Source: Symbiobacterium sp040797425 (GTDB lineage: Bacteria; Bacillota; Sulfobacillia; Symbiobacteriales; Symbiobacteriaceae). From it: 64,000 nt of DNA. The notes beneath the pieces are model-generated. The model made no database searches, was not told the origin of the DNA, and worked only from the letters and a program-made list of their open reading frames with translations. The position numbers were made by a program, and so were the translations under genes. How positions within the stretch are numbered: position 1 is the stretch's first letter; every line of letters starts with the position of its first letter. The stretch covers positions 1 through 64,000 of the forward strand of contig NZ_JBFNEH010000005.1 of the NCBI RefSeq assembly GCF_040797425.1. Reading direction: 5' to 3'. Below are positions 1 to 7,099 of the stretch, piece after piece.

Positions 1-62
1 TTGGCTGGCGAACCGCCATTTCCTCTTGGTACCCACACTTCTCAGTGTAGAGCCCGTTAATA

Positions 63-91
63 TTGCCAGGGGTCACCTGCCCTGGTATAAT
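63..91 (+). promoter_or_regulatory. SigA-type promoter of rplS
   Basis: TTGCCA at 63-68 and TATAAT at 86-91 are separated by exactly 17 bp. The spacer holds an inverted repeat, CCAGGG (66-71) and CCCTGG (80-85), which could be an operator. The first 60 bases of the window hold only a weak hairpin (35-48) and no recognisable gene. Confidence 0.75.
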
Positions 92-96
92 GGTTT

Positions 97-176
97 CCGT
101 GTGATCACGGACGGTCCGCTGCCGGCCCGCTTGCAACGCTCGGAAGCACCGGTACGAACGTCTCGTACAAGGGGTG
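97..176 (+). ncRNA. Structured leader of rplS (L19-leader candidate)
   Basis: The transcript upstream of rplS contains two perfect small hairpins: CCGTG/CACGG (97-110) and GTACGA/TCGTAC (152-168). The second one directly abuts the ribosome-binding site AAGGGGTG (169-176). Firmicutes often have L19 leaders that control rplS translation; assignment here rests on position and hairpins only. Confidence 0.45.
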
Positions 177-181
177 AAATC

Positions 182-550
182 ATGTCGAACATCATTAAGG
201 AGATCGAGCGCGAGTACCTGCGCACGGACATTCCCGCCTTCCGGCCCGGCGACACCGTCCGGGTGCAGGTGAAGGTAATCGAGGGTTCCCGTGAGCGCAT
301 CCAGGCCTTCGAGGGCGTGGTGATCAAGCGGCAGGGCTCGGGAATCAACGAGACTTTCACCGTCCGGCGCATCTCGTACGGCGTCGGCGTTGAGCGTACC
401 TTCCCCGTGCACAGCCCCCGTATCGCCTCCATCGAAGTGGTCCGTCGGGGCGTCGTCCGCAGGGCGAAGCTGTACTACCTGCGCAACCTCACCGGCAAGG
501 CTGCCCGCATCCGCGAGCGTCGGGCGGGCGCCGCTGCGACAGAGGCATGA
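182..550 (+). CDS. rplS: 50S ribosomal protein L19
   Basis: L19 is a large-subunit protein at the 30S-50S interface. The 122-residue product starts MSNIIKEIEREYLRTD and contains FRPGDTVRVQVKVIEG followed by RIQAFEGVVIKRQG, the diagnostic L19 core; the length is normal for the family. The ATG at 182 has AAGGGGTG just upstream. An in-frame start at 26 would read through the promoter and add 52 unrelated residues, so it was rejected. The gene has its own promoter and a structured leader. A strong hairpin separates it from lepB 108 bp downstream, matching the common rplS-lepB-rbgA order. Confidence 0.97.
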   Translation: MSNIIKEIEREYLRTDIPAFRPGDTVRVQVKVIEGSRERIQAFEGVVIKRQGSGINETFTVRRISYGVGVERTFPVHSPRIASIEVVRRGVVRRAKLYYLRNLTGKAARIRERRAGAAATEA

Positions 551-569
551 TTCGGGTTCATACGCGCGT

Positions 570-607
570 CGCTCCGCTCGACACCCTCACCGGGTTTGAG
601 CGGAGCG
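570..607 (+). terminator. Hairpin between rplS and lepB
   Basis: CGCTCCGCTC (570-579) pairs perfectly with GAGCGGAGCG (598-607), with an inner ACCC/GGGT pair (583-586 and 592-595). No T-run follows, so it is either a weak terminator, an attenuator that lowers lepB expression relative to rplS, or an RNA-stability element. Confidence 0.5.
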
Positions 608-658
608 TTCCACATGTAGGCGCCTGTACATCGGAGCCGAACTGGGAGGAGAGCCTAG

Positions 659-1351
659 ATGGCGGATATCCCGCAAGAGAGGCTGCCCGACGAGAGGCCC
701 GTCGCGGAGAGGGCGCCCGAAGAGGTCACGCTGGCGGAAACGCCGTCCGAAGCGGCCACGCCTGAGGAGACGCGGCCCGAGGGCGGTGACGGACAGCGTG
801 AAGAGAAGTCGCCCGTCCCGCGGAAGTCACCCCTGCAGGAACTGGTCGAGACCCTGGTCCTGGCGCTCGTCTTCGCCCTGATCATCCGGACTTTCGTCGT
901 GGAGGTCTACCAGGTGTCGGGTCACTCCATGACCAACACCCTGCACGACCACGAACGGGTACTGGTGAACAAGTTCATCTACCGCTTCCGCGACCCGCAG
1001 CCCGGCGACATCATCGTGTTCAAGTATCCGCGCCAGCCTGACCGAGACTTCATCAAGCGGGTGGTGGCTGTCGAGGGCGACACGGTGGAGATTCGGGGCG
1101 GGAAGGTGTATGTGAACGGCGAGTTGTTTCCGGAGGTGGACACGGTCCGGATGAGCGGCGGCGACTTCGGGCCGTACGTGGTGCCGGAAGACTCGGTCTT
1201 CGTCCTCGGCGACAACCGCTCCAACAGCGAGGACAGCCGGTACTTTGGCGAGGTGCCCATCGAGAACATCCGCGGCCTCGCGGTGGCCCGCATCTGGCCC
1301 CTCTCCGCCATCGGGGCCCTCGCCTCGCCGGCGCAGGGAGACGGCTTGTGA
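659..1351 (+). CDS. lepB: Signal peptidase I
   Basis: Membrane-bound type I signal peptidase, which removes signal peptides from exported proteins using a Ser/Lys dyad. The 230-residue protein has one membrane segment (about residues 61-80), the catalytic serine in SGHSM (Ser90), the general-base lysine in FIKRVVAVEG (Lys133) and the C-terminal box GDNRSNSEDSR. The first 58 residues form an acidic, proline-rich cytoplasmic extension that is longer than in Bacillus SipS. The ATG at 659 follows GGGAGGA. The gene is followed within 13 bp by rbgA, so the two are probably cotranscribed. Confidence 0.96.
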   Translation: MADIPQERLPDERPVAERAPEEVTLAETPSEAATPEETRPEGGDGQREEKSPVPRKSPLQELVETLVLALVFALIIRTFVVEVYQVSGHSMTNTLHDHERVLVNKFIYRFRDPQPGDIIVFKYPRQPDRDFIKRVVAVEGDTVEIRGGKVYVNGELFPEVDTVRMSGGDFGPYVVPEDSVFVLGDNRSNSEDSRYFGEVPIENIRGLAVARIWPLSAIGALASPAQGDGL

Positions 1352-1364
1352 GGGAGGGAGCCCG

Positions 1365-2231
1365 GTGCCGGTCATCCAGTGGTTTCCCGGCCACATGGCC
1401 AAGGCCCGCCGCATTCTGCAGGAGAACGCACCGCTGGTCGACGTGGTGCTGGAAATCGTGGACGCCCGCTGTCCGCTGGCCAGCCGCAATCCCGATCTGA
1501 TGCGGCTGGTGGCGCAGAAGCCGCAGGTGCTCATCCTGAACAAGGCCGACCTGGCTGACCCCGCCGCCACCCGCGCCTGGGTGGAGCGGCTGAGCGAGCC
1601 GGGCCGGCCCGCTGTCGCGCTGGACGCCGTGAAGGGCACGGGTGCGCGGGAGGTGCTGGCGGCGGTGCGCCGCGCCTTCGGCCCAGTGCTGGAGGCGTGG
1701 ACGGCCAAAGGGCGCAAGCCCCGTCCGGCCCGGGTGATGGCCGTCGGCATCCCCAACGTGGGCAAGTCGTCGGTGATCAACCGGCTGGCGGGGGCCCGCC
1801 GCGCGCATGTGGGCGACCGCCCGGGCGTGACCCGCGGGAAGCAGTGGATCCGCATCGGCGCGGACGTGGAGTTGCTGGACATGCCGGGCATCCTCGTGCC
1901 CAAGTTCGATGACCCGCGCGACGGCGTCCTCCTGGCCGCGGTCGGGTGCGTGAAGGACGAGGTCTTCGACCGGCGCGCGGTGGCGGCCGAGCTGCTCACC
2001 CTGATCTATGAGCCGCTGGCCCCCACCCTGGCCGAGCGGCTGGGGCTGACCCGACTCGACCCCGAGCCCGAGAACAACCTGGCGGCGGTGGCCCGCCACC
2101 GGGGGCTCCTGCGCGCCGGCGAGCAGGTGGACCTGGACGCGGCGGCAGCGCTGGTTCTGCGCGAATTTCGTGAAGGACGCCTCGGGCGTGTCTCCCTTCA
2201 GACCCCCTGCCCCCCCTCAACGAAACTGTGA
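1365..2231 (+). CDS. rbgA: Ribosome biogenesis GTPase RbgA (YlqF)
   Basis: Circularly permuted GTPase needed for late maturation of the 50S subunit. The 288-residue protein starts VPVIQWFPGHMAKARR, typical of RbgA. The motif order is permuted as expected: G4 NKAD (residues 59-62), then G1 GIPNVGKSS (from residue 128), then G3 DMPG (from residue 172). The GTG at 1365 follows GAGGGAGGG; an upstream open frame into lepB was rejected because it has no family similarity. Length matches B. subtilis RbgA (about 280 aa). About 170 bp of lower-GC sequence follow before rnhB, with no clear promoter. Confidence 0.95.
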   Translation: MPVIQWFPGHMAKARRILQENAPLVDVVLEIVDARCPLASRNPDLMRLVAQKPQVLILNKADLADPAATRAWVERLSEPGRPAVALDAVKGTGAREVLAAVRRAFGPVLEAWTAKGRKPRPARVMAVGIPNVGKSSVINRLAGARRAHVGDRPGVTRGKQWIRIGADVELLDMPGILVPKFDDPRDGVLLAAVGCVKDEVFDRRAVAAELLTLIYEPLAPTLAERLGLTRLDPEPENNLAAVARHRGLLRAGEQVDLDAAAALVLREFREGRLGRVSLQTPCPPSTKL

Positions 2232-2402
2232 TATTGCAAGCATACAGCTAAATCCTAACGGGTCTAATAGTCATAGGAGGATTTTTCTCACAACCTGCCG
2301 AAACTCACTTTCACGATTTAGGCGCGCTGAAGTCCTAAAGGGGTGGCTGGCGGACCAGGCAGCCTGGCTCAAGTCGGAGAGAGGGTGGGGGTGTGTAGAA
2401 TA

Positions 2403-3212
2403 ATGAGAAGACACATCTTGAAAAGGATGAGCCTGAAGCGTCTTCAAGCACTCATTCAAGAGGAAGGCCCGGAGATTTTCCCAGACATCATCGCTGCGCT
2501 GAGCGAGGACCCGCGCGAGGGCGCGCAGAAGCTGGTGCGGCAGTGCCGCCAGCAGCTGGAGGAACGGGAGCGGCGGCGTGCGACGCTGCAGCGCATGTAC
2601 AGCTACGAGCGCCAGCTCTGGTCAATGGGTTACCGCCATGTGGCCGGCCTCGACGCGGTGGGACGGGGCCCGCTGGCGGGGCCGGTGGTGGCCGCGGCGG
2701 TGATCCTTCCGGGTGAGGTGGACCTGCCCGGCATCGACGACGTGAAGCGGCTTTCGCCCCGTCGGCGCCAGGAGCTCTACGAACAGATCTGCGCCTCCGC
2801 CGTGGCCATCGGCGTGGGCATGGTGCAGCCGGAGTCCATCGACGAGGCCAGCGTGATCGTGGCCACCTACAAAGCCCTGGTCAAGGCCTTGGCTGACCTG
2901 CCCGTGACGCCCGACCACCTCCTGATCGACGGCCTGCACCTGCCCGGCGTGACGCAGCCGCAGGTCCCGGTGGTGGGCGGCGAGTCGCTCTCTTGTTCCA
3001 TCGCCGCCGCGGCCGTGGTGGCCAAGGTGAGGCGCGACGAGTATATGATCGAGATGGACGCCAAGTATCCGGAGTACGGCTTCAAGCACCACAAGGGATA
3101 CGGCACGGCCGAGCACCGGCTCGCCCTCGAGCGATACGGGCCCTGCCCGCTGCACCGCAAGCCGGCCGATGGCGCACCCGTGGGCGCCCCGCTGCTCTTC
3201 ACGGAGAGCTAG
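2403..3212 (+). CDS. rnhB: Ribonuclease HII, with an altered active site
   Basis: RNase HII cleaves RNA in RNA/DNA hybrids, including single misincorporated ribonucleotides. The 269-residue protein has the Firmicutes-type basic helical N-terminal extension (about residues 1-75), then AGLDAVGRGPLAGPVV, LIDGLHLPG, SIAAAAVVAKVRRDEYM and YGFKHHKGYGT. In the family the first motif is normally GxDExGRGPLAGP; here the Glu is Ala85 (codon GCG at 2655-2657), so one of the four metal-binding acidic residues is missing. The usual KGD is also GGE. The other acidic positions (Asp84, the Asp of LIDG and of RRDEYM) are present. The start is uncertain: ATG 2403 or ATG 2427. yraN starts directly after the stop. 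Confidence 0.9.
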   Translation: MRRHILKRMSLKRLQALIQEEGPEIFPDIIAALSEDPREGAQKLVRQCRQQLEERERRRATLQRMYSYERQLWSMGYRHVAGLDAVGRGPLAGPVVAAAVILPGEVDLPGIDDVKRLSPRRRQELYEQICASAVAIGVGMVQPESIDEASVIVATYKALVKALADLPVTPDHLLIDGLHLPGVTQPQVPVVGGESLSCSIAAAAVVAKVRRDEYMIEMDAKYPEYGFKHHKGYGTAEHRLALERYGPCPLHRKPADGAPVGAPLLFTES

Positions 3213-3569
3213 GTGAACCGGCGCGTGGGGAGCGAGGGCGAGCAGGCCGCGGCCGCCTACCTCGCCTCGCAAGGTTACCGCATCATCGCCCGCAACGTGC
3301 GCTTCCGGGCCGGGGAGATCGACCTGGTCGCCGAGGAGGGCGGCTTCCTGGTTTTCGTGGAGGTGAAGACCCGCCGGGGGCGGGGTTTCGGCTCCCCGGC
3401 CGAGGCGGTGACCGCGGACAAGCGCCGGCGCCTCGTGCGCCTGGCGTCGCTTTATCTGGCCCGCCTGGGCCGCCCGGCGCCGCCCTGCCGCTTCGACGTG
3501 GTGGAGGTGGAGCCCGGTCCCGACGGCCGCTACCGGTGCCATGTGATCCGGGGGGCGTTCACGGCATAG
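3213..3569 (+). CDS. YraN/UPF0102 family endonuclease-like protein
   Basis: The 118-residue protein shows the UPF0102 signature: GEQAAAAYLASQGYRIIARN, then GEIDLVAEEGGFLVFVEVKTR. The E-ID-EVK arrangement is that of a restriction-endonuclease-like fold. Function is not established; the family sits next to rnhB in many bacteria. The GTG start at 3213 lies immediately after the rnhB stop codon, implying translational coupling. It is the last gene before the minus-strand SPOCS gene. Confidence 0.88.
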   Translation: MNRRVGSEGEQAAAAYLASQGYRIIARNVRFRAGEIDLVAEEGGFLVFVEVKTRRGRGFGSPAEAVTADKRRRLVRLASLYLARLGRPAPPCRFDVVEVEPGPDGRYRCHVIRGAFTA

Positions 3570-3581
3570 GCAGTACAGATG

Positions 3582-3612
3582 GGAGCCGTCCGGCAGGATG
3601 ACCGGGGGCTCC
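3582..3612. terminator. Hairpin between yraN and the convergent SPOCS gene
   Basis: GGAGCC (3582-3587) pairs with GGCTCC (3607-3612), with a CCGG/CCGG pair inside the loop. It sits in the 54-bp gap between two convergent genes, where a bidirectional terminator is expected. The T-run is weak on the + strand (TCTT). Confidence 0.45.
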
Positions 3613-3623
3613 TCTTGCACACA

Positions 3624-4451
3624 TCACGAGATTATAGTGCCTCCGGTGGTGGTGATATCCGAGGCCCCGTTGTTCTCCATGGCGGCCCCGCCTGTCACCT
3701 GCACCTGCGTGCCCTGGAGGCTCATGATCTGGTTCATGGGCGGGATCGTGGTGGGGATGCCGGGGTTGAGCACGCCGGGGAAGATCAGCGTCGGGCCGAT
3801 CCACGTACCGGGGAGGAGGCCCGGACGGGCCCGGGGGATCGTGCCGTTTCCGCCCGGGAAGAAGCCGGTGGAGCGGCGCTGCGGGCAGAGCGCCGTGCCG
3901 CCGCCGTTCCCGTTGCCGTTGATGATGACGCCCGAGATGCCGCCCCCCGTGGTGGCGCCCATGCCGTTGCCCAGCGTGTCGGTGACCGTGTCGCGCACCA
4001 CTTTCACGCATATGAAGACGATCGACTTGTCCACCAGCCGGCGGAAGGAGCCGTTGGGCAGGATGTCTGCCGGCTCTTCCTTCTCGCCCTCCACGAAGGC
4101 CTGCAGCACCACGCACTTGTCGCCCGGCTGGGCCCCCGGCACCGGGATCAGCGCGTTGAAGGTGATCTCGACGTCCAGGTCCATGACCGGGCCGCTCACC
4201 GTGCCCGTGACGCCGGTGCAGCCCTGAACGGTGCCGGGGATGGGGAAGCCCATGCCGGCCTGCTTGAACATGATATCCTTGCGCAGGCGTCCGTCGACGA
4301 TGACCTTGTCGAAGACGGCCATGCAGTTGTCGATGATGACCGTCTTGCTGATCTGCTTGATCTCCTCAGCTTGGGTGCCCAGATCGATCGTCTGGCAGAG
4401 CAGTTGCTGAACGCTGCCGGAGCCAACCACTTGCTCGACTTCGAACGCCAT
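3624..4451 (-). CDS. SPOCS-domain (DUF3794) protein with Gly/Asn-rich tail
   Basis: The N-terminal half (about residues 1-160) resembles the SPOCS/DUF3794 domain of SipL and other spore-envelope proteins, with VQQLLCQTIDLGTQAEEIKQ, DKVIVDGRLRKDIMFK and DLDVEITFNALIPVPG. The C-terminal 100 residues are rich in Gly, Asn, Pro and Thr (for example GVIINGNGNGGG), like coat or exosporium proteins. The start at 4451 is chosen for GGGAGGGTG just upstream. No signal peptide is visible. It is transcribed against its neighbours and interrupts the usual yraN-comM-dprA run. A spore coat or envelope role is inference from domain type only. Confidence 0.75.
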   Translation of the reverse strand: MAFEVEQVVGSGSVQQLLCQTIDLGTQAEEIKQISKTVIIDNCMAVFDKVIVDGRLRKDIMFKQAGMGFPIPGTVQGCTGVTGTVSGPVMDLDVEITFNALIPVPGAQPGDKCVVLQAFVEGEKEEPADILPNGSFRRLVDKSIVFICVKVVRDTVTDTLGNGMGATTGGGISGVIINGNGNGGGTALCPQRRSTGFFPGGNGTIPRARPGLLPGTWIGPTLIFPGVLNPGIPTTIPPMNQIMSLQGTQVQVTGGAAMENNGASDITTTGGTIIS

Positions 4452-4499
4452 CGGCCACCCTCCCATGCCGCCCGGTTTGCACCGCGGCGGTCCGGTACC

Positions 4500-4507
4500 A
4501 GCGTATG
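4500..4507 (-). promoter_or_regulatory. Possible sporulation-type -10 (CATACGCT) for the SPOCS gene
   Basis: Read on the minus strand, CATACGCT lies about 50 bp before the ATG at 4451. It resembles the -10 of mother-cell sigma factors (SigE CATACAMT, SigK CATAnnnTA). No convincing -35 was recognised, so this is only a candidate. Confidence 0.3.
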
Positions 4508-4527
4508 TTGACATAACGCCTGGGGTT

Positions 4528-4542
4528 CTGACTCCAAGTCAG
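4528..4542. repeat. Inverted repeat in the SPOCS-comM divergent region
   Basis: CTGACT-CCA-AGTCAG is a perfect 6-bp dyad with a 3-bp centre, between the two divergent genes and upstream of the comM promoter. It could be a regulator site; no family is recognised. Confidence 0.35.
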
Positions 4543-4568
4543 GAGCAGACAACCAGGAATAGCAGGTA

Positions 4569-4597
4569 TTGACAGAATGCGCCTCCTGTGGCATGAT
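4569..4597 (+). promoter_or_regulatory. SigA-type promoter of comM
   Basis: Consensus TTGACA (4569-4574), a 17-bp spacer, then CATGAT (4592-4597). It lies 44 bp before the comM start. Confidence 0.65.
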
Positions 4598-4640
4598 GGT
4601 GAACAGCAAGGCGAACACGTGTTGGCAGGGGGCGGGATGG

Positions 4641-6293
4641 GTGTTTGTGCGGGTCTGGAGCTTTGCCCTGCTTGGAATCGACGCGCTGCCGGTGGCGGTG
4701 GAGGTCGACGTGAGTCCCGGGCTGCCCAGCTTCGAGATCGTGGGCCTGCCCGACGCGGCGGTGCGCGAGGCCCGGGAGCGGGTGCGTGCCGCCATCCGCA
4801 ACGGCGGATGGCAGTTTCCGCTTCAGCGGATCACCGTGAATCTCGCCCCGGCCCACACCCGCAAGGCGGGGGCGGGCTTCGACCTGGCGATCGCACTGGG
4901 CGTGCTGGCGGCCACCGGGGCCTTTCCCCCGGAACGGCTGGAGGGTCTGGCCTTCGCCGGCGAGCTGGCCCTGGACGGCGCCCTGCGCCCGGTGCGCGGG
5001 GCCCTGGCCATGGCCCTGGCGGCGCTGGGCGGTCTCCGGTTGATTCTGCCGCCGGAGAGCGCCGCCGAGGCGATGGCGGCCTTCGAAGGGACGGGGGAGT
5101 CAGCTCCCCCGGTCCTCTCTGCACACGGCCTGGTCGACCTGGTGGCCTACCTGAGAGGAGAGCAGGACCTGACCGTCCCCACCCCGGTGCCGCCGGTGGA
5201 GGAGGCCGGTGAGGACAGTGTTGACCTGGCGCTGGTGCGGGGCCAGGTGGTGGCCCGGCGGGCTCTCGAGGTGGCGGCGGCCGGTGGGCACAACCTGCTC
5301 ATGGTCGGTCCCCCCGGTGCCGGCAAGAGCCTGCTGGCCCGTTGCCTGGCCACCATCCTGCCGCCGCTGGAGCGCGGTGAGGCGCTGGAGGTGAGCCGCA
5401 TCTACAGCGTCGCCGGCGAACTGGACGGCGGCCGGCTGCTGCGCCGGCGCCCCTTCCGGGCGCCGCACCACGCCGCCTCGCGGGCGGCGCTGCTGGGCGG
5501 CGGAAACCCCATCCGGCCCGGGGAGATCACGATGGCCCACCGGGGCGTGCTCTTCCTGGACGAACTCCCGGAGTTCGGCCGCGACGTGCTGGAAGCGCTC
5601 CGCCAGCCGCTGGAGGAGGGCCTGGTTCGGCTGGCCCGCGCGAACGGTCACGTCACGTTTCCCGCGCGCCCCATGCTGGTCGCGGCGGCCAACCCCTGCC
5701 CTTGCGGCCACCTGGGCGACCCAGTGCGCGCCTGCACCTGCACGGCGGCGGCCGTGCACCTCTACCGCAACCGCCTGTCGGGCCCCCTGCTCGACCGCTT
5801 CGACTTGCAACTCTACCTGCAGCCCGTGACCTACGATCAGTACCGCGCCTGCGCCGAGGCCGAGTCGTCCGCAGCGGTGCGGGAACGGGTGTGCGCCGCG
5901 CGCGAGCGCCAGCGGTGCCGGCTGGCCCCGTTCGGCCTCAGCACCAACGCCGAGATGGGGCCGGAACTGCTCCGTCGTTTCTGCCGCCTGCCGGCCGGCG
6001 GCGAGGAACTGATGCGGGAGGCTGTGGAGCGGTTCGGCCTTAGCCTGCGCGGCCACGACCGGGTGCTGCGGGTGGCCCGCACCCTTGCCGACTTGGAAGG
6101 CACGGAGACCATCTCTCTGGCGCACCTGGCCGAGGCGCTGCAGTACCGCGTCGCCTCCGCAGATCCGCTGTTCACCCCGCCGGCCGCGCGGGCAGTCCGC
6201 CCGACGACTGAAGCGCAGCCTGTTGCGACGGCCGGAGTGCAAGCCCGCCCGCTCCGGGTTGTGCGGCGGCGCCCTGCGCATGCTAAGGCCTGA
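4641..6293 (+). CDS. comM: YifB/ComM family Mg-chelatase-like AAA+ ATPase
   Basis: AAA+ helicase-like protein; ComM of naturally transformable bacteria drives branch migration during chromosomal recombination of incoming DNA. The 550-residue protein begins VFVRVWSFALLGIDALPVAV with GLPSFEIVGLPDAAVREARE (N-terminal Lon-protease-like domain, about 1-170), then Walker A GPPGAGKS (223-230) and Walker B GVLFLDELPEF (Asp307), then the C-terminal Mg-chelatase domain. A zinc-type CPCGHLGDPVRACTC motif follows. The GTG at 4641 is chosen by the family N-terminus; 4647 is an alternative. It lies upstream of dprA, though two other genes intervene. Confidence 0.93.
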   Translation: MFVRVWSFALLGIDALPVAVEVDVSPGLPSFEIVGLPDAAVREARERVRAAIRNGGWQFPLQRITVNLAPAHTRKAGAGFDLAIALGVLAATGAFPPERLEGLAFAGELALDGALRPVRGALAMALAALGGLRLILPPESAAEAMAAFEGTGESAPPVLSAHGLVDLVAYLRGEQDLTVPTPVPPVEEAGEDSVDLALVRGQVVARRALEVAAAGGHNLLMVGPPGAGKSLLARCLATILPPLERGEALEVSRIYSVAGELDGGRLLRRRPFRAPHHAASRAALLGGGNPIRPGEITMAHRGVLFLDELPEFGRDVLEALRQPLEEGLVRLARANGHVTFPARPMLVAAANPCPCGHLGDPVRACTCTAAAVHLYRNRLSGPLLDRFDLQLYLQPVTYDQYRACAEAESSAAVRERVCAARERQRCRLAPFGLSTNAEMGPELLRRFCRLPAGGEELMREAVERFGLSLRGHDRVLRVARTLADLEGTETISLAHLAEALQYRVASADPLFTPPAARAVRPTTEAQPVATAGVQARPLRVVRRRPAHAKA

Positions 6294-6334
6294 CCGCGGC
6301 CTGCGGTCAACCTTGGCGCCGGGAGGGAGCCTTC

Positions 6335-6583
6335 ATGGCAAGGAAGCAACAGCAGATCGTCCACGAAGGGCCGATGGCCGACCGCCGGGGCACCGGCTGG
6401 CGGGAAGACGCCGCCCGTCTGGAGGCCCTGGACCAGCAGCGGCTGGAGAACCCGATGCAGACGCTGCCCAACAGTCTGACCAGCCTCGACAAGCAGCACG
6501 CGCGCGAGGCCAAGACCGACGGGGGCGCGGTGGAAAGGGACATCGAGTCAGCAGGTGGCGAGAGCGACAGGCGAGAAGATTAG
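6335..6583 (+). CDS. Small charged hypothetical protein
   Basis: 82 residues, rich in Arg, Asp, Glu and Gln (MARKQQQIVHEGPMADRRGT). No membrane segment, cysteine or recognised motif; it is probably helical or disordered. A strong GGGAGGGA ribosome-binding site precedes the ATG, 41 bp after comM. It could be a small acid-soluble or stress protein, but nothing in the sequence proves that. Confidence 0.5.
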   Translation: MARKQQQIVHEGPMADRRGTGWREDAARLEALDQQRLENPMQTLPNSLTSLDKQHAREAKTDGGAVERDIESAGGESDRRED

Positions 6584-6597
6584 AACCAGGACCGGGT

Positions 6598-6624
6598 GGG
6601 GAGGCGGGCGCCGCCGGCCTCCCC
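6598..6624 (+). terminator. Hairpin after the small charged gene
   Basis: GGGGAGGC (6598-6605) pairs with GCCTCCCC (6617-6624). No T-run follows. The rest of the gap to 6754 holds only GC-rich sequence and the ribosome-binding site of the next gene. Confidence 0.4.
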
Positions 6625-6754
6625 GCAGTCTGCACAGGGGTTGCGCCGGAGGGGACGAGGACGCGCCCGGGTGCCCTCCGGCACGGAAGCGACTGTACCC
6701 GCCGGGCCCGGAGGAGAATGGGCCCGGCGCAGCGGTGAGGAGGAGGATTTCCCC

Positions 6755-7018
6755 ATGACGACGACCGACACCGCAGCGGTGCCCCCGCCCGACCGTATCC
6801 TCGACCTGCGCGGCGACGTCTGCCCCATCACCTTTGCGAAGACCAAGATCGCCCTGGAGGAAATGGCCGTGGGACAGGTGCTGCTGGTGCGGCTCGATTA
6901 CGAGCCGGCCACCCGCAACGTGCCCCGCAGCGCCCAGCTTTGCGGCGACGAGGTGCTGGCGGTGCGCGCAGTGGGAGAAGGCGAGTGGGAAGTGGTGATC
7001 CGGAAGCGGGTCGAATAG
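6755..7018 (+). CDS. TusA-family sulfur-carrier-like protein
   Basis: The 87-residue protein has the TusA/SirA/YeeD fold signature LDLRGDVCPITFAKTKIALE. The cysteine that carries persulfide sulfur in the family is present, but the usual CPxP is CPIT, as in a TusA-like subfamily with a CPxTF motif. It is likely a sulfur relay protein whose partner is unknown; no sulfur enzyme is adjacent. The ATG at 6755 follows GGAGGAGGA. The last codons overlap no other gene, and a promoter for the next gene starts 19 bp later. Confidence 0.8.
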   Translation: MTTTDTAAVPPPDRILDLRGDVCPITFAKTKIALEEMAVGQVLLVRLDYEPATRNVPRSAQLCGDEVLAVRAVGEGEWEVVIRKRVE

Positions 7019-7036
7019 GGGCAAAGGTGGCTGCGC

Positions 7037-7065
7037 TTTCCAACCTTTCGACCTTCAGCTATAAT
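7037..7065 (+). promoter_or_regulatory. SigA-type promoter of the M20 peptidase gene
   Basis: TTTCCA (7037-7042), 17-bp spacer, perfect TATAAT (7060-7065), 35 bp before the start codon. Confidence 0.6.
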
Positions 7066-7099
7066 CGGAGATTGAACCTGCCGAAGGGGGCGACGCCGC

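Noticed and set aside
2234..2268. TTGCAA and TCTAAT upstream of rnhB as a promoter
   Set aside because: The spacer is 23 bp, too long for a SigA promoter.
6796..6860. TusA CPIT motif as a broken active site
   Set aside because: The persulfide cysteine is present and a CPxTF subgroup of the family is known, so it is a variant and not a defect.
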